DNA from: Bacteroidia bacterium
GTDB taxonomy: Bacteria > Bacteroidota > Bacteroidia > Chitinophagales > Saprospiraceae
Direction: 5' to 3'
NCBI GenBank assembly: GCA_030431945.1
Contig: JAUIIF010000260.1
Location: 1-6,591, forward strand
Length of the DNA: 6,591 bases
How positions within the stretch are numbered: the first letter of the stretch is position 1; the number at the start of each line of letters is the position of its first letter. Positions 1 to 5,733 of this stretch are shown here, piece after piece. A program made the position numbers and the translations under genes. The notes beneath the pieces are model-generated. The model saw only the letters and a program-made list of their open reading frames with translations, made no database searches and had not been told where the DNA came from.

Positions 1-1436
1 CGCAGCACATCGGTGCTTTCCGTATTGAAGTGGACCGCGAAGAAAACGGCCCGCCGATGGAGATCACCTTCCTGGATACGCCTGGTCACGAAGCCTTTAC
101 GGCCATGCGTGCCCGTGGTGCCAAGGTAACGGACATTGCCGTCATCATCATTGCTGCGGATGACGACATTATGCCCCAGACCAAAGAAGCCATCAGCCAC
201 GCTGAGGCTGCCGGCGTGCCGATGATTTTTGCCATCAACAAGATTGACAAGCCGGGGGCTAACCCCGACAAGATCAAAGGTGAACTGGCGACCATGGGCT
301 ACTCCATCGAGGAGTACGGTGGTAAGTACCAGAGCCAGGACATTTCGGCCCTCAAGGGTACCGGCGTGGATGAGCTGATGGAAAAAATAATGCTGGAAGC
401 TGAAGTCCTCGAACTGAAAGCGAATCCTGACCGTCCGGCCATCGCCACCATCGTCGAAGCCTCCCTGGAGCACGGCCGTGGTTACGTCACCAAGATCATC
501 GTCAACCACGGTACCCTGAAGATTCAGGATATCATTGTTGCCGGTGAACACAGCGGCCGGGTGAAAGCCATGTTCAACGAACGCAACAAACGCGTTAAGG
601 AAGTGAAGCCTGGCAGCCCTACCCTCCTGCTCGGCCTCAACGGTGCACCGCAGGCTGGTGAAATGCTTAAGGTAATGGAGAACGAGCAGGACGCGCGCCA
701 ACTGGCCAGCCGTCGCGCTCAAATTTCCCGGGAGCAGGCCAACCGTGCCAGCAAGCGCATCTCGCTTGATGAAATCGGACGCCGCCTCGCACTGGGTAAC
801 TTTAAGGAGCTCAACCTCATCGTAAAGGGTGATGTAGACGGTTCCGTAGAAGCCCTGGCAGACTCCCTGATCAAGCTTTCACAGGAAACCGTACAGGTAA
901 ACGTTATCCACAAAGCCGTTGGCCAGATCATCGATTCGGACATCTTGCTGGCGACTGCCTCCGAAGCCATCATCGTTGGCTTCCAGGTTCGCCCAAGTAG
1001 TTCCGCCCGTAAGCTGGCCGAACGGGAAGGCGTGGAGATCAAGACCTACTCGGTGATCTACAAAGCCATTGAGGAAATCCGCGATGCCATCGAAGGAATG
1101 CTCGAGCCGACGAAGGAAGAGCGCACGATCTGTCAGGTGTCCGTTCGGGAAACTTTCAAGATTTCCAAGATTGGTACCATTGCCGGTTGTTACGTCGACG
1201 AAGGCAAGATTTCCCGCAATACCCTCATCCGGGTTATTCGGGACGGTATCGTCGTCTTTCCGCTTAAGGAAGGCGTTACCGGTGAACTGGCGAGCCTGAA
1301 GCGTTTCAAAGACGACGTGAAGGAAGTTCGCGCCGGCATGGAGTGTGGTCTGAACATCAAAGGCTTTAACGACATCAAAGAAGGTGACGTTATTGAAGGC
1401 TACGAGATCGTTGAAATCGCGCAGAAAATGAAGTAA
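1..1436 (+). CDS. infB: Translation initiation factor IF-2, C-terminal part (5' end outside window)
   Basis: IF-2 is the GTPase that brings initiator tRNA to the 30S subunit and promotes subunit joining in the cytoplasm. The gene enters from the left; the first full codon is at 3, giving 477 visible residues that begin QHIGAF, just after the G2 region. The G-domain motifs are present: G3 DTPGH (visible residues 25-29), G4 NKID (79-82) and G5 SAL (115-117). The beta-barrel domain II follows, then the linker helix and domain III (IVKGDVDGSVEAL, about 273-285). The C-terminal initiator-tRNA-binding domain includes GCYVDEGKISRN (about 395-406). The P-loop (G1) and N-terminal domains lie outside the window. 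A GTG at 30 is internal, because the frame is open and conserved upstream of it. The gene ends in TAA and is followed by a strong terminator, so it is the last gene of its transcript. In many bacteria nusA and rimP lie upstream; here that cannot be seen. Confidence 0.98.
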   Translation, partial: QHIGAFRIEVDREENGPPMEITFLDTPGHEAFTAMRARGAKVTDIAVIIIAADDDIMPQTKEAISHAEAAGVPMIFAINKIDKPGANPDKIKGELATMGYSIEEYGGKYQSQDISALKGTGVDELMEKIMLEAEVLELKANPDRPAIATIVEASLEHGRGYVTKIIVNHGTLKIQDIIVAGEHSGRVKAMFNERNKRVKEVKPGSPTLLLGLNGAPQAGEMLKVMENEQDARQLASRRAQISREQANRASKRISLDEIGRRLALGNFKELNLIVKGDVDGSVEALADSLIKLSQETVQVNVIHKAVGQIIDSDILLATASEAIIVGFQVRPSSSARKLAEREGVEIKTYSVIYKAIEEIRDAIEGMLEPTKEERTICQVSVRETFKISKIGTIAGCYVDEGKISRNTLIRVIRDGIVVFPLKEGVTGELASLKRFKDDVKEVRAGMECGLNIKGFNDIKEGDVIEGYEIVEIAQKMK

Positions 1437-1468
1437 AGCGAAACTGCTTCGCTAACTGCATAAAAGAC

Positions 1469-1505
1469 AAAGCCCCGTTCGACCCTGCGTTGAACGGGGC
1501 TTTTT
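1469..1505 (+). terminator. Intrinsic terminator after infB
   Basis: A GC-rich stem (AAAGCCCCGTTC at 1469-1480 pairing with GAACGGGGCTTT at 1492-1503, 12 bp) encloses an 11-nt loop and runs directly into a T tract (1501-1505). It lies 33 nt past the infB stop codon. This is a textbook Rho-independent terminator and separates infB from the downstream genes. The A-rich side also gives some potential on the opposite strand, but no gene there needs it. Confidence 0.92.
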
Positions 1506-1612
1506 CTTGTTCCTGCCTGCCAAAATCCAATTTTCTGCACCTGCGCGCCGCCGCCCGCCAAAACGATCCGCCCCCTGTGGTTGTTCCTCACACCGAACCA
1601 ACCAGGAACCTC

Positions 1613-2284
1613 ATGTGTGGCCGCTATTCCATTGTCATTACCGCCGAACAGCTCAGGCAGCAGTTTTCCTCCCAGCTGCAACTGCCCGTGGGCGGATTGC
1701 AGAAAAACTATAACGTTGCCCCTACCCAAAACGGCCTGGTGATTACGAACCACCAACCGGATCAGCTGGCCGGTTTTCGTTGGGGCCTCGTGCCGTTTTG
1801 GGCGAAAGATCTGAAAATCGGCGCCCGCATGATCAACGCCCGCAGCGAAGGCATTGAAGAAAAGCCCAGCTTCCGAAAGCCCATCCGGGAAAAGCGTTGC
1901 CTGGTGCTGGCCGACAGCTTCTACGAGTGGCAACGCCACAAGGGGGGCAAGACCCCCTACCGGATTAAGCCCGCCGACGGCAGCCTGCTCGTAATGGCAG
2001 GCATCTGGGAGCAATGGCAGCCACCGGAAGGCGGTGCCCCCATCTTCACTTATTCCGTTATCACCGGGCCCCCTAATGAAGAGATGGTCTCCCTGCACGA
2101 CCGGATGCCAATGCTGCTACAGGAGGAAGCACAACAGAGCCGCTGGCTAGACCAGGCACTCCCCTTGCCACAAATATTGGAACTGCTGCAAACGCCCCCC
2201 GCCGGAACACTTACCTATTACCCCGTCTCCGCCCTGGTGGGGAATGTGCGCAACAATGGGCCGGAGTTGCACGAACCGGCGTAA
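1613..2284 (+). CDS. SRAP-domain protein (YedK/HMCES-type abasic-site DNA-protein crosslinker)
   Basis: Members of this family form a covalent thiazolidine bond between the Cys next to the initiator Met and abasic sites in single-stranded DNA, shielding them during replication. The 223-residue product is the usual length. Key residues are visible: Cys2 in MCGRY, Asn34 in the YNVAPTQ motif, WGLVPFW (57-63), INARSE (74-79), Glu105 in SFYEW and His162 in LHDRMP. The start at ATG 1613 is fixed by the chemistry, since Cys2 must be exposed after Met removal. The frame is open upstream to 1490, but that extension would bury the Cys and overlaps the infB terminator. A weak AGGA (1604-1607) lies 5 nt before the ATG. 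The gene follows a terminator, so it needs its own promoter; I could not recognise one in 1506-1612, nor any LexA-like box. Link to an SOS response is known for some family members, not shown here. Confidence 0.95.
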   Translation: MCGRYSIVITAEQLRQQFSSQLQLPVGGLQKNYNVAPTQNGLVITNHQPDQLAGFRWGLVPFWAKDLKIGARMINARSEGIEEKPSFRKPIREKRCLVLADSFYEWQRHKGGKTPYRIKPADGSLLVMAGIWEQWQPPEGGAPIFTYSVITGPPNEEMVSLHDRMPMLLQEEAQQSRWLDQALPLPQILELLQTPPAGTLTYYPVSALVGNVRNNGPELHEPA

Positions 2285-2333
2285 GTTTGTGCGCGTACCC
2301 TGCCCTTAAACAGATCTTTACCCCCGCTCATTT

Positions 2334-2903
2334 ATGAATAACCATCGCATCCTGCCCGTCACGCCCGCTGAGTACGAGACCGTAAGGCAGATCGCGCACG
2401 CGACCTGGCCAGCTACCTTTGGCAACATCCTTAGCGGGGCGCAAATTGACTACATGCTCCGCATGATGTACAGCCGCAGCGCCCTGGAAGAACAGGTGGC
2501 CAAGGGCCACGTTTTTCACCTGCTGGTGGAAGGACAGCGCGGAAACCAGAACGGGAATCCGAATCCGGCGTACCTCAATACCACCACTACGCGCTTTACG
2601 CCCGTCGCCTACGTCAGTCACGAAATTGACTACCTGCCCGGCACGACCAAAATCCACAAGCTCTACGCCCTTCCGGCCGTTCAGGGGCGGGGATACGGAA
2701 AAGCATTAATTGAAAAAGTCGCCATTATTGCCCGCAGTGCGGGCCAGCAGAAGCTCCGGCTGGACGTAAACTACCAAAATGAAGCCGTCGGCTTCTACGA
2801 ACACCTTGGCTTCGGGAAGGTCGGCCGCTTTGATACCGAAATAGGCAACGGCTATTTAATGGAGGACTGGATAATGGAAAAGCCTCTAATCAGTGGCCAG
2901 TAA
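2334..2903 (+). CDS. GNAT family N-acetyltransferase
   Basis: A 189-residue GNAT-fold protein that should transfer an acetyl group from acetyl-CoA to an unidentified amine or protein N-terminus. The acetyl-CoA pyrophosphate-binding motif A is clear: KLYALPAVQGRGYGKALI (109-126), with the Q/RxxGxG/A signature as QGRGYG (117-122). Motif B follows as NEAVGFYEHLGF (149-160). The N-terminal helical part (EYETVRQIAHATWPATFG) matches a group of Bacteroidota GNAT proteins that I recognise by style but whose substrate I cannot name. Residues 68-90 are an Asn/Pro/Thr-rich, low-complexity stretch between two core strands and look like a loop insertion. The ATG has no clear Shine-Dalgarno. It starts 49 nt after the SRAP stop and ends 23 nt before dtd, so the last two genes at least may be one transcript. 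Acetyl-CoA binding is well supported; the target is unknown. Confidence 0.92.
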   Translation: MNNHRILPVTPAEYETVRQIAHATWPATFGNILSGAQIDYMLRMMYSRSALEEQVAKGHVFHLLVEGQRGNQNGNPNPAYLNTTTTRFTPVAYVSHEIDYLPGTTKIHKLYALPAVQGRGYGKALIEKVAIIARSAGQQKLRLDVNYQNEAVGFYEHLGFGKVGRFDTEIGNGYLMEDWIMEKPLISGQ

Positions 2904-2926
2904 AGTTTATAACCTAGCTAACGAAT

Positions 2927-3379
2927 ATGCGTGTTTTAATTCAACGAGTATCCTCTGCTTCCGTCACCATTTCCGGCCAGGTCTCCGGCAAGATCGGTCC
3001 GGGCTTACTCATACTGCTGGGCATAGAAGACGCCGATACGCAAGACGACATCGACTGGCTCTGCGGCAAGATCAGCCGGTTACGCATCTTCGGTGACGAG
3101 GAAGGACTGATGAACCGCAGTGTCGTCGACGTAGACGGTGAATTACTCGTCGTTTCGCAGTTCACTTTATTTGCCAGCACGAAAAAAGGGAACCGCCCAA
3201 GTTTTATCCGGAGTGCCAAGCCACCAGTAGCGGTCCCTCTTTACGAAAAATTCGTCAAGACTTTATCTTTCACCGCCCTCCGCCCGGTGGCTACCGGAGA
3301 ATTTGGTGCCGACATGCAGGTGGCACTCGTAAACGACGGACCGGTGACCATCTGGATGGATTCGAAGCAGCGGGAATAG
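2927..3379 (+). CDS. dtd: D-aminoacyl-tRNA deacylase
   Basis: DTD hydrolyses D-amino acids (and glycine mischarged on tRNA-Ala) from tRNA, a proofreading step that keeps translation homochiral. It acts in the cytoplasm as a homodimer. The 150-residue product is close to the family's usual 145-150. The N-terminal MRVLIQRVSSASV is typical. The two signature motifs are intact: SQFTLFA (77-83, with Thr80) and NDGPVT (136-141), whose Gly138-Pro139 forms the cross-subunit Gly-cisPro gate that rejects L-aminoacyl groups. RPSF (90-93) is also conserved. The ATG at 2927 gives the expected N-terminus. It lies 23 nt after the GNAT gene on the same strand and faces truA, another tRNA enzyme, with 48 nt between the two stop codons. 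No convincing terminator is visible in that gap: only 4-bp stems without a T tract. Confidence 0.97.
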   Translation: MRVLIQRVSSASVTISGQVSGKIGPGLLILLGIEDADTQDDIDWLCGKISRLRIFGDEEGLMNRSVVDVDGELLVVSQFTLFASTKKGNRPSFIRSAKPPVAVPLYEKFVKTLSFTALRPVATGEFGADMQVALVNDGPVTIWMDSKQRE

Positions 3380-3427
3380 TCCGCGCAGCGGCAGCAAGGG
3401 TCCTTTCCGGGCAAGACCGGCACCATT

Positions 3428-4249
3428 TCAGGTCATCCTGATCCACTGGCCGGCCCCGCTGGCCGGGAGATCCGGTGCACGGTCGAGATAAGGGTAGCGG
3501 ACCCCCGTCAGGAATAACCCCTCCGGGTGGGCCAGCCGGAAGTGTGGTTTCCGCTGGCCGGACACAAGCATTTCCCGGAAATCTTCGTGGGTAAGGGCTC
3601 CGTTTCCGAGCAGCAGCAGATCGTTGACCAACAATCGGATCATACCACGCAGGAAGCGATTAGCGACAAAGCGCAGGCGGTACCGGTCACCGGCAGGGTT
3701 ACGGTACAGGGAAGCTTCCGTAAAATGAACAATGGTCGTGTTGTGCCGGTCCGGCGTTTTGCAAAAGGCGTGAAAATCGTTGTAGGCCAGTAACAGCGGC
3801 AAGGCCCTGACTACCCGGTCTGCCGCAAAGTGACGCAATTCATAACAGCCACTAAAGCGGTCGAGAAAGGCATCCGGCGCGGCGTGAAAAAAATAGTCGT
3901 AGGTTCTTTCCGTTGCGTCGTACCGGGCCTGTGCGCGGTCACTGACCGGAATAATTTCCAGCAGGGAAATACCGGCCGGGAGTTGCTTATTCACGAAAAA
4001 ATGGTAATTCTCCGGCAAAGCTTCCGGCACGCGCAGGTGCAGGTAATACTGGGTGGCGTGGACGCCGGCATCCGTTCGTCCGCATCCGCCGACGGTCACT
4101 TCCCGCTGATGGATGCGGCTAAGCAGGTCTTCAATACTTTGCTGAACCGTAACTACCCCGCCGGGCTGGCGTTGCCAACCCCGGAAGTCCGTGCCGTCGT
4201 AGGCAATGCGGAGAAAATAGTTAAACCAGGGGGTATCAGTATCCGTCAC
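3428..4249 (-). CDS. truA: tRNA pseudouridine(38-40) synthase TruA
   Basis: TruA isomerises uridines at positions 38, 39 and 40 of the tRNA anticodon stem-loop to pseudouridine. The product is 273 residues, close to the usual 245-270. The N-terminal strand YFLRIAYDGTDFRGWQRQ (11-28) is typical. The catalytic aspartate is Asp60 in GCGRTDAGVHA (55-65), and Tyr117 in ATERTYDY is the conserved active-site tyrosine. NDFHAFCK (157-164) and VANRFLRGMIR (195-205) complete the second half-domain. The start is GTG at 4249. An in-frame stop at 4262-4264 rules out a longer form, and the next residues already form the conserved domain. No Shine-Dalgarno is seen. The gene lies 32 nt downstream of the putative lipoprotein on the same strand, suggesting co-transcription, and downstream of the tRNA array. 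A GC-rich inverted repeat (3450-3466) lies inside the 3' end of the coding region and does not look like a terminator. Confidence 0.96.
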   Translation of the reverse strand: MTDTDTPWFNYFLRIAYDGTDFRGWQRQPGGVVTVQQSIEDLLSRIHQREVTVGGCGRTDAGVHATQYYLHLRVPEALPENYHFFVNKQLPAGISLLEIIPVSDRAQARYDATERTYDYFFHAAPDAFLDRFSGCYELRHFAADRVVRALPLLLAYNDFHAFCKTPDRHNTTIVHFTEASLYRNPAGDRYRLRFVANRFLRGMIRLLVNDLLLLGNGALTHEDFREMLVSGQRKPHFRLAHPEGLFLTGVRYPYLDRAPDLPASGAGQWIRMT

Positions 4250-4281
4250 CGGACAAAGGTGCTAACAATTTCTGACACTGA

Positions 4282-4809
4282 TCAAAATAGTGGCTGTGCT
4301 GGATATGCCTTCCGGTCGGCAGCAGAAGGGCGCAGCCCCTGTACCGTAATGGTGCCGCTCTCCAGGACGATGATGCGCAGGTCGAGGTAGCGCGCGCCGG
4401 AGAAATGGTGCGTCAGCCAGTCCTGTAGCCGGGCCGCTTCCGCGATTTCAAAGCTAAGCGTAATGGTCTGCTCCCAGGCCCGGTCGGGTGCTCCCGCCAG
4501 GATGTCTTCCATGAAATCAGTCCCCGTAAAGCCCGCATCAAAAAGGAAATCGGCATCAACGTTTTCCCCGGCCTCGTTCAGGTACAGGCGCACGTCCATT
4601 ACCCCGTAACCTTCCGTCGTTTTGAAGCTCTCTTCGTCAAACAGGTCCAGCTCCACAAAAGCTTCGGAAACCTCGGCAAAGGCTGTGGCATCCAGGCTTT
4701 TTCCTTCCGGTGCCGGTGTTATTTCGGTAACCTCCTGCGTAAAATTTGTTGTGCACGCGAAGAATCCGGTAGCCATCAGCAGGAGTAACAGCAGATAAAT
4801 TGGTTTCAT
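4282..4809 (-). CDS. Small acidic putative lipoprotein of unknown function
   Basis: I do not recognise this 175-residue protein. It begins with a lysine, a run of leucines (residues 6-11) and then MATGFFAC, consistent with a type II signal peptide cleaved before Cys19; the -3 Phe is a loose fit to the lipobox but such variants occur in Bacteroidota. The mature part is strongly acidic (about 29 Asp/Glu against about 10 Lys/Arg). It reads like a small mixed alpha/beta fold: alternating hydrophobic strands at about 70-79, 114-121 and 142-158, and a likely helix at 122-134. No catalytic motif is obvious. It should be anchored in the periplasm or outer membrane. ATG 4809 gives the signal peptide directly. 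It precedes truA by 32 nt, which may be only operon packing. It could be a taxon-restricted protein. The reading frame is supported by the signal peptide and packing, not by homology. Confidence 0.75.
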   Translation of the reverse strand: MKPIYLLLLLLMATGFFACTTNFTQEVTEITPAPEGKSLDATAFAEVSEAFVELDLFDEESFKTTEGYGVMDVRLYLNEAGENVDADFLFDAGFTGTDFMEDILAGAPDRAWEQTITLSFEIAEAARLQDWLTHHFSGARYLDLRIIVLESGTITVQGLRPSAADRKAYPAQPLF

Positions 4810-5128
4810 AGTACTGGCGTTTGCCCGGTAAAAGTGATGAAACCCCGGATGGTTGGATTGGGGGACGAGGAAAATCAGGCGGGCGCGGACGCCGGTGCGG
4901 GGGGAGACGCTTTAATGAGCAGGGAAAAGTGGGTATGGTGAACTCGGTCAATCCAGGTGATTATTTTGCAAATTGGTGAAGGACAATCTCAAAACTGCTG
5001 TACACTTGTCCGCGAGTGACCGAGTCGCCACCTTCAGGATGAGAGTTTTTTTCTGTTAACCGAGGCAACTACAGTTCAGTAGCCGCTGACGGAGGCTGTA
5101 AACAAGCTTAAGCCCTCCACTTACAGAG
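4810..5128. other. 319-nt intergenic region between the tRNA array and the lipoprotein gene
   Basis: I see no protein gene here. It should contain the promoter for the lipoprotein-truA pair and the 3' end of the tRNA transcript, but I recognise no Bacteroidota-type promoter (TTTG with TAnnTTTG). Next to tRNA-Asn, CTGTAA (5096-5101) can pair with TTACAG (5121-5126), forming a hairpin in the trailer of the - strand transcript. A GCGA/TCGC stem (5012-5028) is followed on the + strand by a run of seven T (5046-5052) about 17 nt later, too far to be a convincing terminator. Part of 4998-5074 loosely resembles a decayed tRNA and is discussed under findings. Bases 4860-4920 are G-rich on the + strand without repeats. 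Confidence 0.5.
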
Positions 5129-5200
5129 AGGTTTCCGTGGGAGTCGAACCCACAACCAACACCTTAACGGGGTGCCGCTCTGCCGTTGAGCTAGGAAACC
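5129..5200 (-). tRNA. tRNA-Asn (anticodon GUU), atypical: C33 and U73
   Basis: Read on the - strand this gives a 72-nt cloverleaf. The acceptor GGTTTCC/GGAAACC is perfect. The D stem is GCTC/GAGC with a short loop AACGGCA that keeps the GG pair. The anticodon stem is GCACC/GGTGT (one G-U), and the T stem GTGGG/CCCAC closes a TTCGACT loop. The 7-nt anticodon loop is CCGTTAA, so the anticodon is GTT (5166-5168) and A37 is kept. Position 33 is C where U is almost universal, and the discriminator is U, whereas bacterial tRNA-Asn normally has G73. The next three bases are CTC, so CCA is not encoded. Asn is the only reading of the anticodon, but charging by AsnRS is uncertain. It is the last tRNA of the array, 155 nt after tRNA-Asp. 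Confidence 0.85.
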
Positions 5201-5313
5201 GGGAAAGGGCTGGAGATGGAACAGCTGCCGGTGCTCAATCCTTCGCCCCCCCAGCCTGCGGCATACCGACGGTTTAGCGCAGGGCCGACGGGCTGATGGA
5301 GTATTATTTCCCC

Positions 5314-5342
5314 TTCATCGCGGCTACTGCCAGGGCGATGAA
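5314..5342 (-). other. 8-bp hairpin in the Asp-Asn tRNA spacer
   Basis: TTCATCGC (5314-5321) and GCGATGAA (5335-5342) form a perfect 8-bp stem with a 13-nt loop that can pair further (GGC/GCC). It begins 13 nt after the encoded CCA of tRNA-Asp in the transcript. No T tract follows on the - strand, so it is more likely a processing or stability structure than a terminator. The rest of this 155-nt spacer also holds a CTGCG/CGCAG stem but no gene. Confidence 0.45.
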
Positions 5343-5355
5343 ATGTGTTTTTCAG

Positions 5356-5430
5356 TGGCGGTAATGACGGGATTCGAACCCGCAACTTGTGGATAGACAA
5401 TCCACTGCTCTTCCGTTGAACTACATTACC
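5356..5430 (-). tRNA. tRNA-Asp (anticodon GUC) with encoded CCA, atypical U37
   Basis: The - strand folds into a complete cloverleaf. The acceptor is GGTAATG/CATTACC and the D stem GTTC/GAGC (one U-G) with loop AACGGAA. The anticodon stem GTGGA/TCCAC is perfect, and the T stem GCGGG/CCCGT closes TTCGAAT. The loop is TTGTCTA, so the anticodon is GTC (5396-5398). Discriminator G73 (5359) fits AspRS recognition, and CCA is encoded (5356-5358), the only case among the five. Position 37 is U where a purine is expected, and U32 faces A38, which could extend the stem and shrink the loop to five bases. It is the only tRNA in the array with a uridine in the TruA target zone (U39). Confidence 0.88.
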
Positions 5431-5471
5431 AAAATGGCCGGGTGGCTTCGGGCGGCTATTGCCTGCCATCG

Positions 5472-5545
5472 TCCTGATGGGTGGACTCGAACCACCAACC
5501 TTCCGCGTATCAGGCGGATGCGCTGACCAGTTGCGCCACATCAGA
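5472..5545 (-). tRNA. tRNA-Ile (anticodon GAU)
   Basis: A 74-nt cloverleaf on the - strand. The acceptor is TCTGATG/CATCAGG, in which the first pair is U1-G72 instead of a Watson-Crick pair. The D stem is GCGC/GCGC with a 9-nt loop AACTGGTCA. The anticodon stem TCCGC/GCGGA is perfect, with loop CTGATAC (anticodon GAT at 5509-5511, A37). The T stem GGTGG/CCACC closes TTCGAGT. Discriminator A73 fits isoleucine. The following bases are CGA, so CCA must be added after transcription. It lies 41 nt upstream of tRNA-Asp in the transcript. The body is otherwise close to an ordinary tRNA-Ile; only the acceptor end stands out. Confidence 0.9.
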
Positions 5546-5580
5546 TAAAATCTTTGGAAGCCTTTTGCCTCCGTTACGGG

Positions 5581-5653
5581 TTGGTGCGGTGGGGATCGAA
5601 CCCACGACCCACGGTGTAAAAGACCGCTACTCTGCCAACTGAGCTACGCACCA
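5581..5653 (-). tRNA. tRNA-Lys (anticodon UUU)
   Basis: The most ordinary tRNA of the group: 73 nt. The acceptor TGGTGCG/CGCACCA is fully paired. The D stem GCTC/GAGT encloses AGTTGGCA, and the anticodon stem is GCGGT/ACCGT. The loop is CTTTTAC (anticodon TTT at 5618-5620, U33, A37). The T stem GTGGG/CCCAC closes TTCGATC. Discriminator A73 is correct for lysine. The three following bases are CCC, one base away from an encoded CCA. It sits 35 nt upstream of tRNA-Ile and 80 nt downstream of tRNA-Met in the transcript. Confidence 0.92.
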
Positions 5654-5701
5654 GCATTACTTATACCTAAGTCAAGGTGGTCTGGCTCAGGTACTCCAGA
5701 T

Positions 5702-5718
5702 CTGCGGCGTTGCCGCAG
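5702..5718 (-). other. 7-bp GC-rich hairpin in the Met-Lys tRNA spacer
   Basis: CTGCGGC (5702-5708) pairs perfectly with GCCGCAG (5712-5718) around a 3-nt loop. It lies between tRNA-Met and tRNA-Lys, and no T tract follows on the - strand. It is therefore probably not a terminator and may help to separate or protect the tRNA precursors. Confidence 0.45.
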
Positions 5719-5733
5719 GCTAACCATTGGGGG

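Noticed and set aside
1490..1612. An upstream extension of the SRAP frame
   Set aside because: It would start inside the infB terminator and bury the catalytic Cys2, which must follow the initiator Met.
1400..2098. A 232-codon frame on the - strand opposite the SRAP gene
   Set aside because: It is antisense to a conserved gene with intact catalytic residues and covers the terminator; it has no recognisable domain.
3450..3466. CCGGCC/GGCCGG inverted repeat near the dtd-truA junction as a terminator
   Set aside because: It lies inside the truA coding region and has no T tract on either strand; the sequence is explained by GC-rich codons.
4637..4951. A 104-codon - strand frame overlapping the lipoprotein start
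   Set aside because: It is Pro/Arg-rich, has no signal peptide or domain, and overlaps the better supported lipoprotein in another frame.
5012..5052. + strand stem followed by seven T as an intrinsic terminator
   Set aside because: The stem is only 4 bp, the T run is about 17 nt away, and no + strand gene precedes it.
5191..5541. A 116-codon open frame on the - strand across three tRNAs
   Set aside because: Its peptide is the typical conceptual translation of tRNA genes; the region is fully explained by the Asp and Ile tRNAs and their spacers.
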